From NCBI RefSeq assembly GCF_002078875.1, contig NC_034412.1, positions 8,017,230-8,081,229 of the forward strand: a DNA stretch of 64,000 nucleotides, read 5' to 3'. Below the pieces are notes generated by a model. The model saw only the letters and a program-made list of their open reading frames with translations. It was not told where the DNA came from and did no database searches. Source of the stretch: Numida meleagris (Eukaryota > Chordata > Aves > Galliformes > Numididae). Positions within the stretch are counted from its first letter, which is position 1. Each line of letters opens with the position of its first letter. Positions 13,601-26,748 of the stretch are shown in pieces. The position numbers were made by a program, and so were the translations under genes.

Positions 13601-16600
13601 TCACATTTACCTACACGCTGGAGTAAAAACAAAGAAGCAAGCAGAAAAACAGCTCCTCATTATACAGAAACAATGAAAAAGCTCTCACTGTTCTTGCTAA
13701 CAGAATGAGTCAACCACACTACTGACAATTTCTTCCTTCAGTATGCTGGGAGCAAGAAGCCTCGCAGAGACAGTTCGCAGAGCCAATGAATGATTAGGGT
13801 TTTAGAGAGTTACTTAGAGAAAATAAAACTGTGAAAGAGAAGTTCAGTGACTTATTTGTATGTATTCATTACAGAAGGAAAGAGAAGTTTACAAACCAGA
13901 ATCCAGTCTTATGGAGAAGTCTCTGGCATTTGTCTTAAACTCCAAAGATCAAAAGGAAGATCACACAACTAACAAATCAAACTGAGTTTCTGGGCCTCCT
14001 TGTATTCATCCAAGTGCTCTAGGGGAATTGAGGTAGATAATGCGCTTAAGATTGCCTTGCTATTTTAGGCTGAAAGAAAAAAATGTGATCCTCTTCTTTT
14101 TTAAATGTCATAGACCTGTAAGACTCGTGTCTGTACCATTCAAATTATTAGAAAGTAGATTAAGGAAAGAATTAATTGGCACGACTACTTCAGGATTGGT
14201 TTTACTGTTGTGAACAAAAGTTGTATTTGGCAGGTTTCTTCAGAAGCATCAACAAAAGTTTGTGGAGACCTGACATGTTGAAGATTTTCAGAAAGGTTTC
14301 AGTGAAGTCTCTTAATAAAGTCTCTAAAGGAATCAAATCAAATTAACTGTAGAATAAGAGGAAAGGCCGTTATGTGGATAAATAACCAGTTAAAATACAT
14401 GAAATAGCATAGGATTAATGATTAGTTTCATAGAGAAAGGAATGCAAGAGCTGGATGTTAGATGTTGATCTGGCAGAAGGAAATTAATGTCGAGAAATAC
14501 AAAGTGATGCACATGGGTGAAGCCCGTTCTGACTTCACGTTAGGCACTGAGCTGACAGATTCACAATCTTAGGGCTATGATGTACTTGAAAGTGTCGTCT
14601 ATGAAAACATCTGCCTAGCAGTGGTTTAGAAAAATGGAAAAAAAATACTATCAAGGATTATTATCTAGGTTAGTGAGAATGAATGACATTATGGCCCAGA
14701 ACAGCTCTGTGGTTCACACACATGGTGAGTACAGGGTACAGTTCTGGCTCTTCTGTTGCAGAATGAATAGTATGCACAGTACAGGTTACAACCAGCTTTC
14801 ATGGAATTTGGTCATTCTAAGGAGTGGAATATTTTGTAATAACATATTCTAATAATATCTCTGGGTGATCATTTGCTGATCTTAGTTGCTGTCCTCGTTT
14901 CAGCTGCTTAATTATTCCATCAGTAAAGATCCAATCCCACAGACACTGCATGATCAAATCAGAACGGAAAGGAGGTACCTCTCCTGGATTACATGAGATG
15001 GACAGAAGCCATTATCTCCGGGTGACAGGTTGGAAAACTCAGGCTCAAGCAGATAAGTAACTTGCTTCATGTTTAAGGGCAAGCATTGTTAACAGAGAAG
15101 TTTGTTTCGTCTAGTCAGATTCTCAGTCTCCTATTATTTACTGCAGTGTTGTCAATCTTTTGGTTTTTGTCCACTGCTTCAGAAATGCAGTGATGTTTTT
15201 GAGACCACTAAGAAGCCATTTACGAACAGGGATGCAATGCTCAACAACGCACTTCCACGACAGCTGAAACAGATGTGAGTCAGGGCTCCTGTGGCTCCTT
15301 CCCTCACATTTACTAGTGACTGTACGTTCCTGCCCTGTATTTGGCACAAGCACTTGTCTCACCTCTTGGTGAGGTGGTTCAGGGAGGCTGGTTGAGAGAG
15401 CAGCTCTCCTTTTGGTGCAGTTAATTCTGTTCCAGGTCAGAGCAACAAAGGAAGTACCTGCTTTCGTGGCACTATTTAACTAGATTATGTGTATTTGTTA
15501 ATAAGTCTTTTTTGAAGCTCTCTTATTTGGACTTCAGTAGAGAGAGATAGGTTAGCAATTCAGCTACTTAGGAAATGTCTTATGCTAGAAAAACAGCTTA
15601 TTGTAATGATAACTTCTTGCTTTGTGCCTGAACAGCAATCTGAGTAGGAATTTCTTAAGAGTTTTATTATTTGGGTGAGACTTCAGATTCTACAGAGTAG
15701 TCTGCAAAAGTTTCAGTGGCTATCTTAGTCACTGATTCAAGAGAGAACTGCATAAATAGACAGATGTCTGTAAGCCTGCATTTAAACATCATTAGCTAAG
15801 TTAAGCAAGACTATAAATATATGTTCGAGTCAGATCTGAACCATTATTTGTTAATATGATATTTTCATGATAAACAGGTTTTGAAGATTACTTACACCTC
15901 CAGAAGCGGCGTTGCATTCATAAGTTAAATCTTGAAATTGGTCTTTGGAGCAATTAGTCTCCTTGATTTCATATTTAATTATGTAATTCCATCCAGCTAC
16001 CACCTGGAACAGATATTTAGGAGATACTTACATTATGTAAACTAATACAAACTTTGAAGTTCCACTATTGAATGCAGTCACCAAAGAAAGCAAAACCACC
16101 CTTCTAAGTGTCTTGCACTCATTGAGCCATACAGTATTTATGAGCAAACCAAAAAATGTCCTTGTGATACAGAAAGTAAACTAAGTCAAGTAGTTATTAG
16201 AAATGCAGTTTATACTCGGATTCTGCTCCTGGCAAGCCTGTAGCCTTGTAATGCATGGTTTCATGCACTTTCCTCCAAAGTATCTGTTACTTATTACTGC
16301 CAGTGACAGGAAGCTGGTCTGGATGGATGACTACACTAATACAGCTTGGCAGTTCCTGTGTTCCTGAGTATGTGACATAGTAAAATAGTATCTGAATAAT
16401 GTAACTTTACACTGCTGGCATCATTTGTTATTGAGCGTCCTGTGTTTGTCATCTGCTTGTAATTGTGTCTGCTTTGGGCTTTTTCCCCCTCCCCTGCTTT
16501 GTCCAGATCTTTGACCTCCCTTCATTTTCTCTGCAGGAAGTAGTTCTGTTTCCCTCACTGCAGCTATTGATTCTCACCCATAAAGTCTCTCCACGTGACA

Positions 16601-19600
16601 GCGTTGGATCAGGTAGTATTAGATTAAAAAAAGAGAAATAAGAATCGAAGATAAACTTCCCATCCCAGATCAGTTAAAGCAGAGGGCTGTGACTAGTCTC
16701 TATTGGCCAGAAGTGTCATGATAGTTTTCTTTCCAGCTGCTGAATTGCAATCTCTATGGCATTTGGTTGTGAGACTTAATTGTTGTGTAAGCTTGTCTTT
16801 CAGCTAAGAGAATCATTGTCATCAGTAAATAAAGGAAGGACTGTCAGAATTAAATCATGGGTCAAATTGACGTGAGACTAGAAGATGCTTTTTGGCTGAG
16901 TAAAAACATACACAGAGAAAAGGGTTTGTAGCTGGTGTTGAGTTATATACTAGTTAAAAAGCAAATTGGAAACTTGGCTTTCTAGCAACATCACACCAAG
17001 CTGTAGGAGAACCTTTCATGGAGAAATAAGCACTGCCTGCAGTACCAGAAATTTCTGCAGCCTGAGCATTCACTTGCAAGGCAGATATTCTTCTGTGCAG
17101 AAGTCTTTCAGCCAGTGATAAGCTTGCTTGCTTTCTTACCCATTTTTTCCTTTACTGGGTTCACCTATCCTACAGTGTATATCAGCTTCTGACATACAGG
17201 TCCTATTGCATTGCAAAAACGTAGGTGCCTTCTGCTGTTTGAGAGGCTGTAGAGTGTAAGAGACATCTGCACAAGCTGGCACAAAACCTAGAAGAGATCT
17301 GTTCCTGCTGGAGCTTCATGGACAAGCCAAGTGGAATACTCTAGAGCATCAGAGATGACACAAGATGCTTGTGTCAGCATTGAGTAAAAATAAACTGGTG
17401 CTGAGCACTGGTCAGTGGTAGCTGCAGATAAAGAAAGAAGTATTTAAAACCAGTTTGTAAACTTGATAGCTCTGAAAATCCAGCAACGGTTTTTGATTCC
17501 GTGTAAATGAAGGGAGTCATCTACATGGTCTATGCTCCATATGAATTCTATATACTTTTATTATGAAGTATAAAATACCTTAAAATCAGAAACATATACA
17601 TGACCAAAATATCTTTCAAAAAATGTAGAGAAAAAATCATATACAGACCTGTCTTTTAGCATCTGTTATTTCCACAAGTTTAAAAAGGGCAGCTTCACCA
17701 CTGTGGTTGTTGAACTTTTGAATGGCTTTTTTCAGAATTTCTGACACTTGTGGATGGTCACTTGATATAGTATGAAAGCATCCGAGACATACACCCTGAG
17801 TCAATGGTATCATTGGTTGAACTGGAAAAGAAACCAAAAAAAAAAAATGCAGGGCTCCATGTTAAGAAACCTCAGGTTTTAATTTTTCATGTATGGGAAT
17901 GTGAAAAATGGTTCAATGAGCCAGAATCTTTTCTACTTTTAAGCAGCGTGATCAGCGAAATCCAGATTTTAGTTTCAGGCCCTGCAAAGACCTTCACTGT
18001 ACTTAGACACAGGCTTCTGTGTGTGGCAGTAGGGGCCATCCATGAAATTTGTATCCAGCAGTGAACTTAATTCAGAGGAACAAATGAGTTCAGGAGTCAC
18101 TGAATCTCTGAAAAAACTTACGGGTAGTTTTGACACCACTAAGGAAGGGTCATCCCCCATCCAGTTAGAGAAAAAAACAGGGAAGGTCACCGCTGAAGAG
18201 ATGTTCTTCAGGTTCTTCGAAGCTCCCCTGCTGTGTGCAGCTGCTCGCTGTCCTCACCATGTTTCAGGAGGGGGACTTTGGCAGGAGCTTTTTGGCTCAC
18301 CCACGTGAACAGCTCTGACTTAGAGCTCCTTAGGGACCGTAGCCGAACTGTTCTGCCGCTCTGTTGTGTGAGCTCTCCCTGCTAGTCACTTCAGCTGCCA
18401 CTTGCCACTTTGTGTTACACTCAGGCAAAGCTAACTGGATTGATTGTCGATAGGCAAGTTTGATGGGATGCTCAAACTTCTGTTTCCTACTACTAATCCT
18501 ATTAACTCTCTTTCCTTTCTAGTAATCATGGATTAGATTTTCATAAATTAATTTTATAGTTCAGTACGTAATTAATTTCATGATTCGGTGAGCTTGGGAC
18601 AATATATGGCCTCTGTGGAATTGAAATAAAATTTGTGTGCCTGATCCTCAGCTGACATAAATTGGCTTTAATGGAGTTATGCCTGCTTGCATCAGCCAGG
18701 GAATCAGTCCAGGGTCCGCGTGATCGAACAGTTCCACCAAGAAGGCTGAACTCTATGTTCCCTAACATGGAGGGAAAGTTCCTCACCAGTTAGGGTCTAT
18801 TGCTTAACTCTTTGTGTTTGAATCCTTTGCATTTGATTTGGTTTCTTTGTACGTATGGAATATCTCAGTGTAAGCAATACTATCTAGTCTTAGCTCTCCA
18901 AGAGGCGCTTGAACAAAATCTAGCCCATGTTATTTCTGGCGTCACTTATTGCTGCTGGCTATTGACTCAGCAATGAACACTAGATATGCATTACACAAAA
19001 ATATCACTGTATTTTCAGAGAATAATAATAAAACAACAGTACACTCAGTTCCGAAAGGACTACGGTCTTAATATTCTTATAAGTTCTGAACAAATATGCA
19101 TGCTTTTTTCAGAGTTGCTGTGTTGTGTAGCTGAACTTCTTAGGCTGAGTATGTAATTCTTCTAATTCGTGGTTTGGTTGTTTTGTAGCTTTCTAAATTA
19201 AGATTCAAATGCAGATTCCCCATGCACTCTCTGTGAGATTCACACACATTCTGTTGGCAACTAGATGTCACCATTGCACTACAAATTTGAAACTGAGTGG
19301 CCTCTGCAGTAGCGGAACATGGAGTTTGTGTGTGTTCCTGGAAAGACACTGGCTGTAGGTACAGACATTATAGCTTTAATCAAGAAAGCTAGGGGAAAAA
19401 ACAAACAAACCAAAACCAACATAAAGATAAGCAGCCAAACATTTTGAAAGTTGTGGTAAATACTTGTGTAGTTAATATACACTTGGCTCTATGCTACCAG
19501 TTAGGTGGATTTTTAAAACTAGCGCCGATTTGTCTTACGTGAATGCTGGCCACAGATACATAAAGATCTCAGCTGCAAAGCTTTCAGACAATGTGACCAG

Positions 19601-22600
19601 TTTCTGATGAAGACAATTACAACATAAACATAAGTCTCATATGAATGTTTTATAGGCAAGCGAGGTAATGCTCCTCATTGTTAAGATCTCAGTGATGTTA
19701 TAGTTTATCTTACATAATTCTACCACTACTGGATTTTTTTTAACTAAAATCTGCTTTTTTTTTTTTTTTTTTTCCTCTCCAGTTCAGGGTAAATTTTTCT
19801 TTTGATAAGCTTTAACAGAAATAACACAGTCATTTTTAGCTTGGAGAAAGTTAAGGTACGATTCTGTCATTTTTTTTTCCTATTAATTTCTGGTACAATT
19901 TCATACCTGAATAAGTGAGGACAGAAATTTTAAGTGTGGAAATGGGTATCTAGTGCCCACGTTACTGATGTGCCTTTGGTCTTAAGCAAATTCATTTCAT
20001 TTCTAGTGTGTGAGAAAACTTACTACACACCCACTAGACGCTTAGCTTGTATGCACATGACAGCGGAGTGAAACTTTTCCCTTTAACATGTAATTACTTT
20101 TGAAAGATGATTTATGAATATATGAATAGAATGATGAGGAACTCTAAAACTTTCTGACAGTCTCAGCATGATGTTTTTCCCATTCTTTATTTTCCAGTGT
20201 ACTTTATGAATGGTGTCCCAAACAATTACTTACCTGGAACAATTTTGCAATCTTGTGAAACATTACTTGTTTTTTCAGCATTATTCATGTGAACTTGAGC
20301 TGTGCATTCTCCCGTTTTCTGCAAATACATATGACAACATTTGACTTAAGTTTGGTTGATGAAGAAAAATACTGTGCTGTAAATTTCTTCAGCTGTTGAA
20401 CAAAGTTGCAAGTTGAGTTTGGGGAACAAGTTCATATGCACTTTTGTAGTGATGTCAAATCTACTGTTTTGTTACTGGAACTGTCTTGTTTGCTAGGAGA
20501 GCAGAGAACGAACTGCGCAATTTATTTAGAAGATTGCTTTGTATCATGGTTGATAAGTGTTAATTAACTAAAGAATTTACTGCCAGAAAAAAGGAAATGA
20601 ACACATTCTCATAAATAAAGTCTAAAGAACTGTGTTCCTCTCTGCTGATACAAGATGTGCACCAACAATCGTGACATTTCGTATTGATTCAAATGATATG
20701 ATTTCTCTTCAACCCTTTTTTTTTTTCTTGCCACGTGTACAGTATGAAATGACAATGATTTCTGCTGGGGACTGTAGTGTTCCTGCATGCTATGTGGGCC
20801 TGATTGCACCTCCCCTTCTAAGTGCTTTCTAATAGCGCAAGCCAGATGGGCTTTGCACTGCTAAACACCCCCTGGTAAATGTTCTGCCACAGTGGCTTCC
20901 TTGTCAGTGTTTTTATTGGTGCCGGTCTGGTCAGTTTGGTTGTGCAGCTTTCCATTATACACAAGCAATAGGATGTTTGATAGCCCTCACACTCTTGTTG
21001 CATATGTACCTTCTGTTGGATTTATTGTGAACCATCATATTGAAGATTTAAAAGGATCCCTTCTGCTGAGATTCAGGATTATAATGGTAACCTCACAAAT
21101 ATGGTGGTTAACTTCAGGGTTGTAAACTGTTCTGTTCTGTACTTTATTTCTATAAACTATCAAAAACAACGTAGCTAAGAAAGTTAAATTCTCTTCTGTG
21201 TTTTTTTCCCCAGGAGAGTAAAGTCCTGGTCATTTTACTGATGTTCCTGTTCTGGGAAGTTTTAAAGGTAGATACTTACAGCTTCTGCAGGTGCTTTGTA
21301 ATCACAGTCCTTCCAGAGTTTGTTTTCCTCAGTGGCACAAGTGGTCTCTCGTATCTGATATCTGACGTAGAATTGTTTGTCAGGACCTACCTGGATAAAA
21401 ACAATACGCAAGTCATCATTTGCATAGCGATCAATCAAGGCATCAGTGAAAAGATAAGAACTGTAAAGAGTGAATACTATCCATGGGTTACCTTATGTTT
21501 TATATTATGGTTTCAGATTAGCTGCTAATCTCCATGAAAGGTCTCCCATATCTCGCTATCTCTCAGTAATTATCTAAGTATATTACTGAGTGTTTACCTG
21601 TAAGTACAAATATGGAATGTCCTACTACCTGTGCTTTTACATAGCATATCTAGGATTTAAAAAACAGAAATAAGTGATTAGGTTTTCTACTCGCATTCAA
21701 GCGTATTCCAAACAAGCAAATTAGAGTTGCTGCTTGGATAGTTAGCATAATTACTGGTTTGGACTATGCTCCTGTTCAGTTCCCTCACTCTCACACTTGT
21801 CCTTCTCCCAAATCTGTCCATTCTCCTTATGTACAACCCTACAGGCATCCCAGAGGCAGCAACAGCCAGCAACTGGCAGTGCCCAAACTGCCTGTACTCT
21901 GTGGTGTCACGGTACTTAGGCTGCCCTGCATCCCTGGAGGAACAGGGCAGAGGAGCTCTGGAGGCAGCCTTCGGCTGCACCCGCAGTGCTCCTATAGGTG
22001 TTAAAGGCTGTGCTGCTCTTGAGGATGGCCTCACAAATCCACTAAATAAAATACAAACTATGGAAGTTTGACCTGACTAGTGCAAGCACTTCTGATGATG
22101 TTAAATAAGTAGGGGGCATTTTCTCCTTGTAATAAATTGAGTAGTAAGCCTACACCTACAGGTAACGCTAACGCGCTGCAAGGTTTGTAGCTCATCCTTC
22201 AGAGGAGATATAAAGCCAGAAGTTCTAGTTTACTTTTGAAATACAAACACACACAGTTGCTGTAGTTTAACATTAATTCTCCCAGCTGTATCACTTGAGG
22301 ATAACCAAGTGATAGTTCTTGTCTTAGAAAGAGAAGCTGAGTTAGAACGGGTGGCGTATACTGAATTTACTCTGGTGTAGATGAAGACAGAATTACCTTG
22401 TGTTCTTTCAATTCCTCTTATATATTGCTACATCTGTACAGTAAGTAGATGTATGCAATGTGATGACTGCAGGCTGTAAGACAGGATGAAAAGGTCTCTA
22501 AAAATATAATGGACTTAATCCTCAGCAAGTGTAAATTGACACTTATGGAGCTGCATCAGGTTATACTGTCTGGGATGTGGATTTAAAGAGCCAAACTCTG

Positions 22601-24330
22601 TTGTCTGTTAACAGTTTTCTAAACCTGGAATAAATCAGTTCAGTGAGCAAATGAAGCACGTGAGAAAATACATTGTTTCTGTGTGTCATTTGCTGTTGTT
22701 TTATTTCATTATTTTTTATGAACAGTTATGCCTTTAACTGGGGCAGGTTCAGTCTTCCACCAGCCAGCTTTTATGTTTTATTACCTTATCAATAATGAAT
22801 GTGCATGAATATGTAATAACCAGCTATTTAATTAATGCATTCAGCGTTGGTAGACTAGCAATGAGTAAAATCTGTACTCTTTCTGGAAAAAGACTATGGA
22901 ATATGAACAATTCTCTCTTGCAGATTCCTTTTCTGTTTTTTTTCCTTAGCATCAGTCAGATCAATGATTCAAGTAATAATTGATTTTCACCTCAGATCTT
23001 TTAAGAAAAGGCAGTATAGTGAGAGAAAGATGAACAGGAATTGCATTAAATATGTATTCTTAAAAATAGAACAGTAAGACAAAATACTGAAAATAATATC
23101 CTTTGGACAAGGAGGTTGTGTAATAGCTCTAATATAAGGAAGCAAAAAGGAAGGTGGTGTTATAGATATGATATAAAGAAGTTTGCATTTAGCTATTGTT
23201 AACGATGCATGTAGTTCAGTGAAGACCATGGGAGTATTAATTTCTTTAGTTATATAAAGGCTTTGACAAATTTCAGTCTTTGTCTGCTAAAATCTCCCCA
23301 GTCTGAAAACAGGAAAACCAGAGGGAAGGTGCCAGGAGATGTGGGTGGTTTACTGTAAAGCATTTAGCAATTCATGTCCCCGTTCTGAGCTCAATTTCTA
23401 TTTGGGTAAAAGTGTCTTGTGATTTTGGAGTGCAAAATATTCTGTCTGACACTGGATTTCCAATCCAATAGAAAAAATTGCTAATGTTTTCAAGTAAAGC
23501 AATGCTTGTCATTATTATGGTAATATTATCTTTGTATGCCTCTCAGAGGTAAATACTCTTTGTTAGATTAAATCTGTACAGAAGGACTGCAGGCAAGAGA
23601 TCACATTTCATTCTTTATTTCTCCTCTAATTTTAACTGTCACTCTATTTGACTAAAATATCACCTAGTGCTTTTAAATACATCTGTGACTCAGGACTAGT
23701 GTCAATCAAGTAATATTCAGGAGTAATTTATTCACAGCATTTGTGAACTTTATCAGGTCTTTTTTTTTTTTTTGGTGTGTGATACTAACTCTTCTGATGA
23801 TAGAAGGGTAAAATTTCCAACAGAAAGGAGAAAACTGGATGGACAAGAAGACAAGTTGTATTAGTGCTGTAAGTTTTCTATTATTTGCTTTTCTAGTCCT
23901 TGCATTAGTAAGCAATTCACCAGCACACAGTTCCATTGGTAAGTACATAATATACATCCCTGCTTGTCACAGTGACAAATATCTTACTATGCAAGCCATT
24001 TCTTTGATTTTTTTTGTAAATATTTCTGCAAGACACTTTGCTGCCACGCTTGCTATCCCTTGTGAATTAGGTGGAGCAAATCTGATTCAGAGTGCATAAA
24101 CAATTCCAACATGTTTTTTTGCAAAGTCTACTTACTGTTCTCTTGGCTTCCATCACCATGTACAGAGCAAACTGATTACCAGAAGCGCTGTCTCCATTGT
24201 ATTTCTGCAGTGCTTTGTCAGTAGCTTCCAAGACATCAGGGTCATCACAGTCCAAAAATTCAAATGGAAGAGGGGTGGCTCTAGTAGAAAAAAAGCTACA
24301 ACAGAGTGCTAGAACAACAAAAAGTTTCAT
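7692..24330 (-). CDS. KNG1: Kininogen-1 (high-molecular-weight form), ten coding exons, complete
   Basis: Secreted plasma precursor of a kinin, cysteine-protease inhibitor and contact-system cofactor. Exons: 24136-24330, 21280-21390, 20234-20318, 17649-17821, 15896-16003, 13536-13617, 12534-12706, 11424-11531, 10407-10496, 7692-8393; all GT-AG, total 1827 bases, 608 residues. The signal peptide ends near residue 18 (FFSTRA). Three cystatin domains follow, each split over three exons. Domains 2 and 3 keep the inhibitory QVVAG (across the exon 4/5 and 7/8 joins); domain 1 has TVGPD there, as expected for the non-inhibitory first domain. Exon 9 encodes the YVVPWE block typical of mammalian kininogens. 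Exon 10 carries the kinin at residues 381-389, a histidine-rich region at about 433-481, a CPGKPWK motif and the end SFDLADALQ, like the mammalian high-molecular-weight chain. It is the last gene of the cluster. No low-molecular-weight exon was recognised. The family call is certain; exon 6 and 9 acceptors were chosen by frame and homology. Confidence 0.97.
8034..8222 (-). other. KNG1: Histidine/lysine-rich region of high-molecular-weight kininogen
   Basis: The exon 10 frame is dominated by His, Gly, Lys and Arg (for example HKHRHGHRHG and KHGKNGKHKHH) over roughly residues 433-481, followed by a Ser/Glu-rich stretch (SESSEES). In mammals the matching domain 5 binds zinc, heparin and anionic surfaces. 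Here it is shorter than the human one. Edges are approximate. Confidence 0.85.
8352..8378 (-). other. KNG1: Ornithokinin peptide (avian bradykinin) within KNG1 exon 10
   Basis: The nine codons read RPPGFTPLR, the known bird kinin ([Thr6,Leu8]-bradykinin), released by kallikrein and acting on kinin receptors. It is flanked by VR before and SF after, so both cuts follow arginine; mammalian kininogen has Met-Lys before the kinin. This peptide is the strongest single clue that the genome is avian. Confidence 0.98.
9394..9414. repeat. AT dinucleotide microsatellite
   Basis: A run of about nine AT/TA units in KNG1 intron 9. Confidence 0.9.
9916..10141 (-). mobile_element. CR1 LINE 3' fragment in KNG1 intron 9
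   Basis: On the plus strand it starts with the CR1 tail signature ATCATAGAA followed by GGTTGGAAGGGACCT, and continues through the usual CR1 words (CCAGCCTGGCCTTGAA, CTCACCACCCTT). The sense strand is therefore minus. It is truncated at its 5' end, as is usual for bird CR1. Confidence 0.9.
10142..10372 (-). mobile_element. Second CR1 fragment, directly next to KNG1 exon 9
   Basis: A second copy starts with ATCATAGAATTG then GGGTTGGAAAGGAG and runs through GGGATGGGGCCTTCACC and TATCCAGTCTGATCCTCCCC. It is tandem with and in the same orientation as the previous copy. It ends about 35 bases from the splice donor of KNG1 exon 9 (10407-10496) and carries an internal pyrimidine run at 10336-10350. 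Confidence 0.88.
14440..14760 (+). mobile_element. Probable ancient L2/CR1-type LINE remnant in KNG1 intron 5
   Basis: The plus strand keeps degraded phrases of old LINE reverse-transcriptase ends: ATACAAAGTGATGCACATGGG and GGTACAGTTCTGGCT, in the expected order and about 250 bases apart. Highly diverged; borders and family are uncertain. Confidence 0.45.
18639..18700. repeat. Ancient palindromic interspersed repeat, copy in KNG1 intron 3
   Basis: Contains CCTGATCCTCAGCTGACATA, AATTGG and ATGGAGTTATGCC, matching the halves of a near-palindromic element seen at three other places in the window (22516, 57850, 58681). The element resembles a MITE-like amniote repeat; the family name is not assigned. 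Confidence 0.45.
22516..22560. repeat. Ancient palindromic interspersed repeat, copy in KNG1 intron 1
   Basis: Shows TTAATCCTCAGCAAGTGTAA, ATTGACAC and TATGGAGCTGCATCAGG, which align with the 18639 copy. It is a shorter, more degraded copy. Confidence 0.4.
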
Positions 24331-24368
24331 AACTGGACAAAAAAAAAAGTCCCCTGCATTAGAAGGCT

Positions 24369-24377
24369 CTTTTAAAA
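24369..24377 (-). promoter_or_regulatory. KNG1: Weak TATA-like element upstream of KNG1
   Basis: The minus strand reads TTTTTAAAAG about 40 bases upstream of the KNG1 ATG. This is close for a TATA box unless the leader is very short. A second candidate, TGTATAAAC, lies at 24497-24505. Neither is as clear as the TATA boxes of the other three genes. Confidence 0.25.
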
Positions 24378-25562
24378 AGCAAAGGGAAAAGAAATGCCTG
24401 ACAAGGATTTAATCACCTCTTGTATTTTACAGGACCGATAGCAAAGTAAACAGAAAGAGTGGGTTGCTGGGGTTGGTTAGTTCTCATCATATCCTGTTTA
24501 TACAGCAAATAAACTTCTGAGTTTCTCTAAACAAATTTTGTGTGGTCACCAGAATGACACTAAGGTTGTTCACCTGTTATCAAGATAACAGGCTAACCGG
24601 CTGCAGCTGGAGACTGGCTTACACTGGACAGGATGGCTCCTGAGCAGAAGAGCAAGCAAAACATTTGCAGATTTCTGGCTTCTTTCTAATATCAAGACTG
24701 TTACTCAGAAAGAATTAAATAAAACACCCAAGAAGGTCACAGTGGTAATGAAGTTCTAGTTCTGGACAAAGGCAGTGTAAATTTTATAGATCTGTTTAGA
24801 TGCAGTAGTTCTGAGAAGTCAGAAAATATTTGAAAAAAAAGTCTTCGGACAGCTTCATATCATTGAATGCCACAAAACTCTTCAGTAGTAGTTGATAACC
24901 CTTGTCCTTCACCCTGCAATTGGTGGTGACTCTCTGCTGCCATGTGAAGGCTACCTTTGGACCATGGTTTAGTTGGTCTTCATGATGTGTTCCTATCGTT
25001 ACAGATAGGGAAAATGTTACCTAAGAAGGGATTAAGTAATGCTGCCTGTATCCAGCAGAGGCCAAACTAGAGCTGGCAGGGAACATCTGGGACTTGTTGA
25101 TGGCGATGAGCACCAAATAGCTTTGCTTTGAATCTGTGAACATTGTGGGAATTACTCAGATCCAGTATTCTACCTCTGTCTGGTTAAGAAATTGTACTTC
25201 AGAGTCTTAGTGGATAAGCTAAGCCATAAACAAGATTGTCTGAACATTATGATGCATTTAAAAAAAACAGCCAACCTTTACTCAGGTACACAAAATGCTA
25301 TCCTCATTTTGTTTCTTTTTTCTTCAATGTACCCCTCATGCTTTGTTTTACTTCATGCTCTGAAAAGCTACTTTGAAGACCAAAGTAGCTAATATTTTAT
25401 GTTTACCCCATGTTCTTGCTTATGGGATAACTGACCTGAACTAACTCTATGCGGTTCCAGGAATGTCTGAGTGGACTTGATGGGGGCTCTAGTGTAAAGA
25501 GACTTTAGTGTCCTGTCTTCCTGCTCCTCCCAACTAAGTTTCCAGCAAAAAGATTTGTAGAG

Positions 25563-25805
25563 CCATAGAATCATAGAATCACCAAGGTTGGAAAAGACCT
25601 ACAAGATCATCCAGTCCAACTGTCCAGCTATCACCAATAGTTCTCACTAAACCATGTCCCTCAACACAATGTCTAAAGGTTCCTTGAACACCTCCAGGGT
25701 CGGTGACTCCACCACCTCCCTGGGCAGCCTATTTGGAAAAGTAGTATATCCTAATGTCCAGTCTGAATCTCCCCTGGTGCAACTTGAGGCCGTTCTCTGT
25801 AGTCC
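25563..25805 (-). mobile_element. CR1 LINE 3' fragment between KNG1 and HRG
   Basis: Starts with the tail repeat CATAGAATCATAGAATCACC, then GGTTGGAAAAGACC and CCTCCAGGGTCGGTGACTCC. The sense strand is minus. Adjoins a longer CR1 copy. Confidence 0.9.
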
Positions 25806-26385
25806 TTGAATGACTTAAGTTGAAAGAGGCCTTAAAGATCATCGAACTCCAACCTCCTGCTGTGGGCAGCATTGACCCCACTAGATCAGGCTGTCCAGGG
25901 CTTCATCCAACTTGGACGTGAGCACATCCAGGGATGGGGCATCCATGACTTCTCTTGCAGCCTGTGCTTCACCACCCTTTGAGTATTTTTTTTCCTAACA
26001 TCTCACCTAAATCTCCCCGCTTTTACTTTAAAGCCATTCTCCCTTGTCCTATCATTATCAGAGCATGTAAAAAGTGAATCCCCCTCCTGCTTGTAAGCTC
26101 CATTCAAGTACTGGAAGGCCACAGTGAGGTCTTCCCAGAGCCTTCGCTTTTTCACAAAACAAGCCCAACTCCCTCAACCTTTCTTCATAGGAGAGGTGCT
26201 CCAGCCCCTTGATCATCCTTGTGACTTTCTTCTGGACCCCATCCAACAGCTCTACATCCTTCTTGTGCTGGGGGACCCTAGGCTTGGAGACAGTATTCCA
26301 GATGAGGCCTCACAGGGGCAGAGTAGAGAGGGACAGTCATCTTCCTTGCCCTCACCCCTCTTTTGATGAAACCCAGAATACAGCT
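25806..26385 (-). mobile_element. Longer CR1 LINE 3' fragment between KNG1 and HRG
   Basis: Contains GGCCTTAAAGATCATCGAAC, CATCCAGGGATGGGGCATCC, CCATTCTCCCTTGTCCTATC, CAACCTTTCTTCATAGGAGA and CTTCTGGACCCCATCCAACA in CR1 order; the sense strand is minus. At about 580 bases this is the longest mobile-element piece in the window. Its tail lacks clean ATAGAATC repeats. Confidence 0.9.
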
Positions 26386-26742
26386 GGCAAATGGTTCAAT
26401 GATATAGAAAACATTTACCTGAATGAGTTATTACATGTCTCTGCTTTTCCCCTCCCCCGAGAGCAATTATGAACTTTTTGAAAAGGGCTGTACTTGAATG
26501 CAGTATTTCTGATATACCTCCACTAGCATCTGTAGCAATGGAAGCACCTGTATAGGCCACCCTGCTGTGTTACACTACAAGTCATTAACTATTCTCAGAC
26601 CTTTTCTAGATAACCTGGTAACCCAGCCACCATTAGTCAATTTGTGTTAGAGTATGCCTCGTGGGTATTGACAATGCAGCTAAACATCTGTAGTAAGAAA
26701 AGACAAAACTTGAGCAACTGTGTCAAGAAATTATTACATGAT

Positions 26743-26748
26743 TTTATT
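26743..26748 (-). terminator. HRG: Candidate HRG polyadenylation signal
   Basis: AATAAA on the minus strand about 420 bases after the HRG stop codon. Position is reasonable; use is inferred. Confidence 0.4.

Larger units (their letters stand above)
24400..26742. other. Spacer between KNG1 and HRG
   Basis: Upstream flank of KNG1 and downstream flank of HRG. Apart from the two CR1 copies at 25563-26385, I see no exon, RNA gene or long open frame that can be supported. Confidence 0.7.

Noticed and set aside
21766..22040. GC-richer block in KNG1 intron 1 with open frames on both strands
   Set aside because: No splice sites in frame with the cystatin exons and no domain; left as intron.
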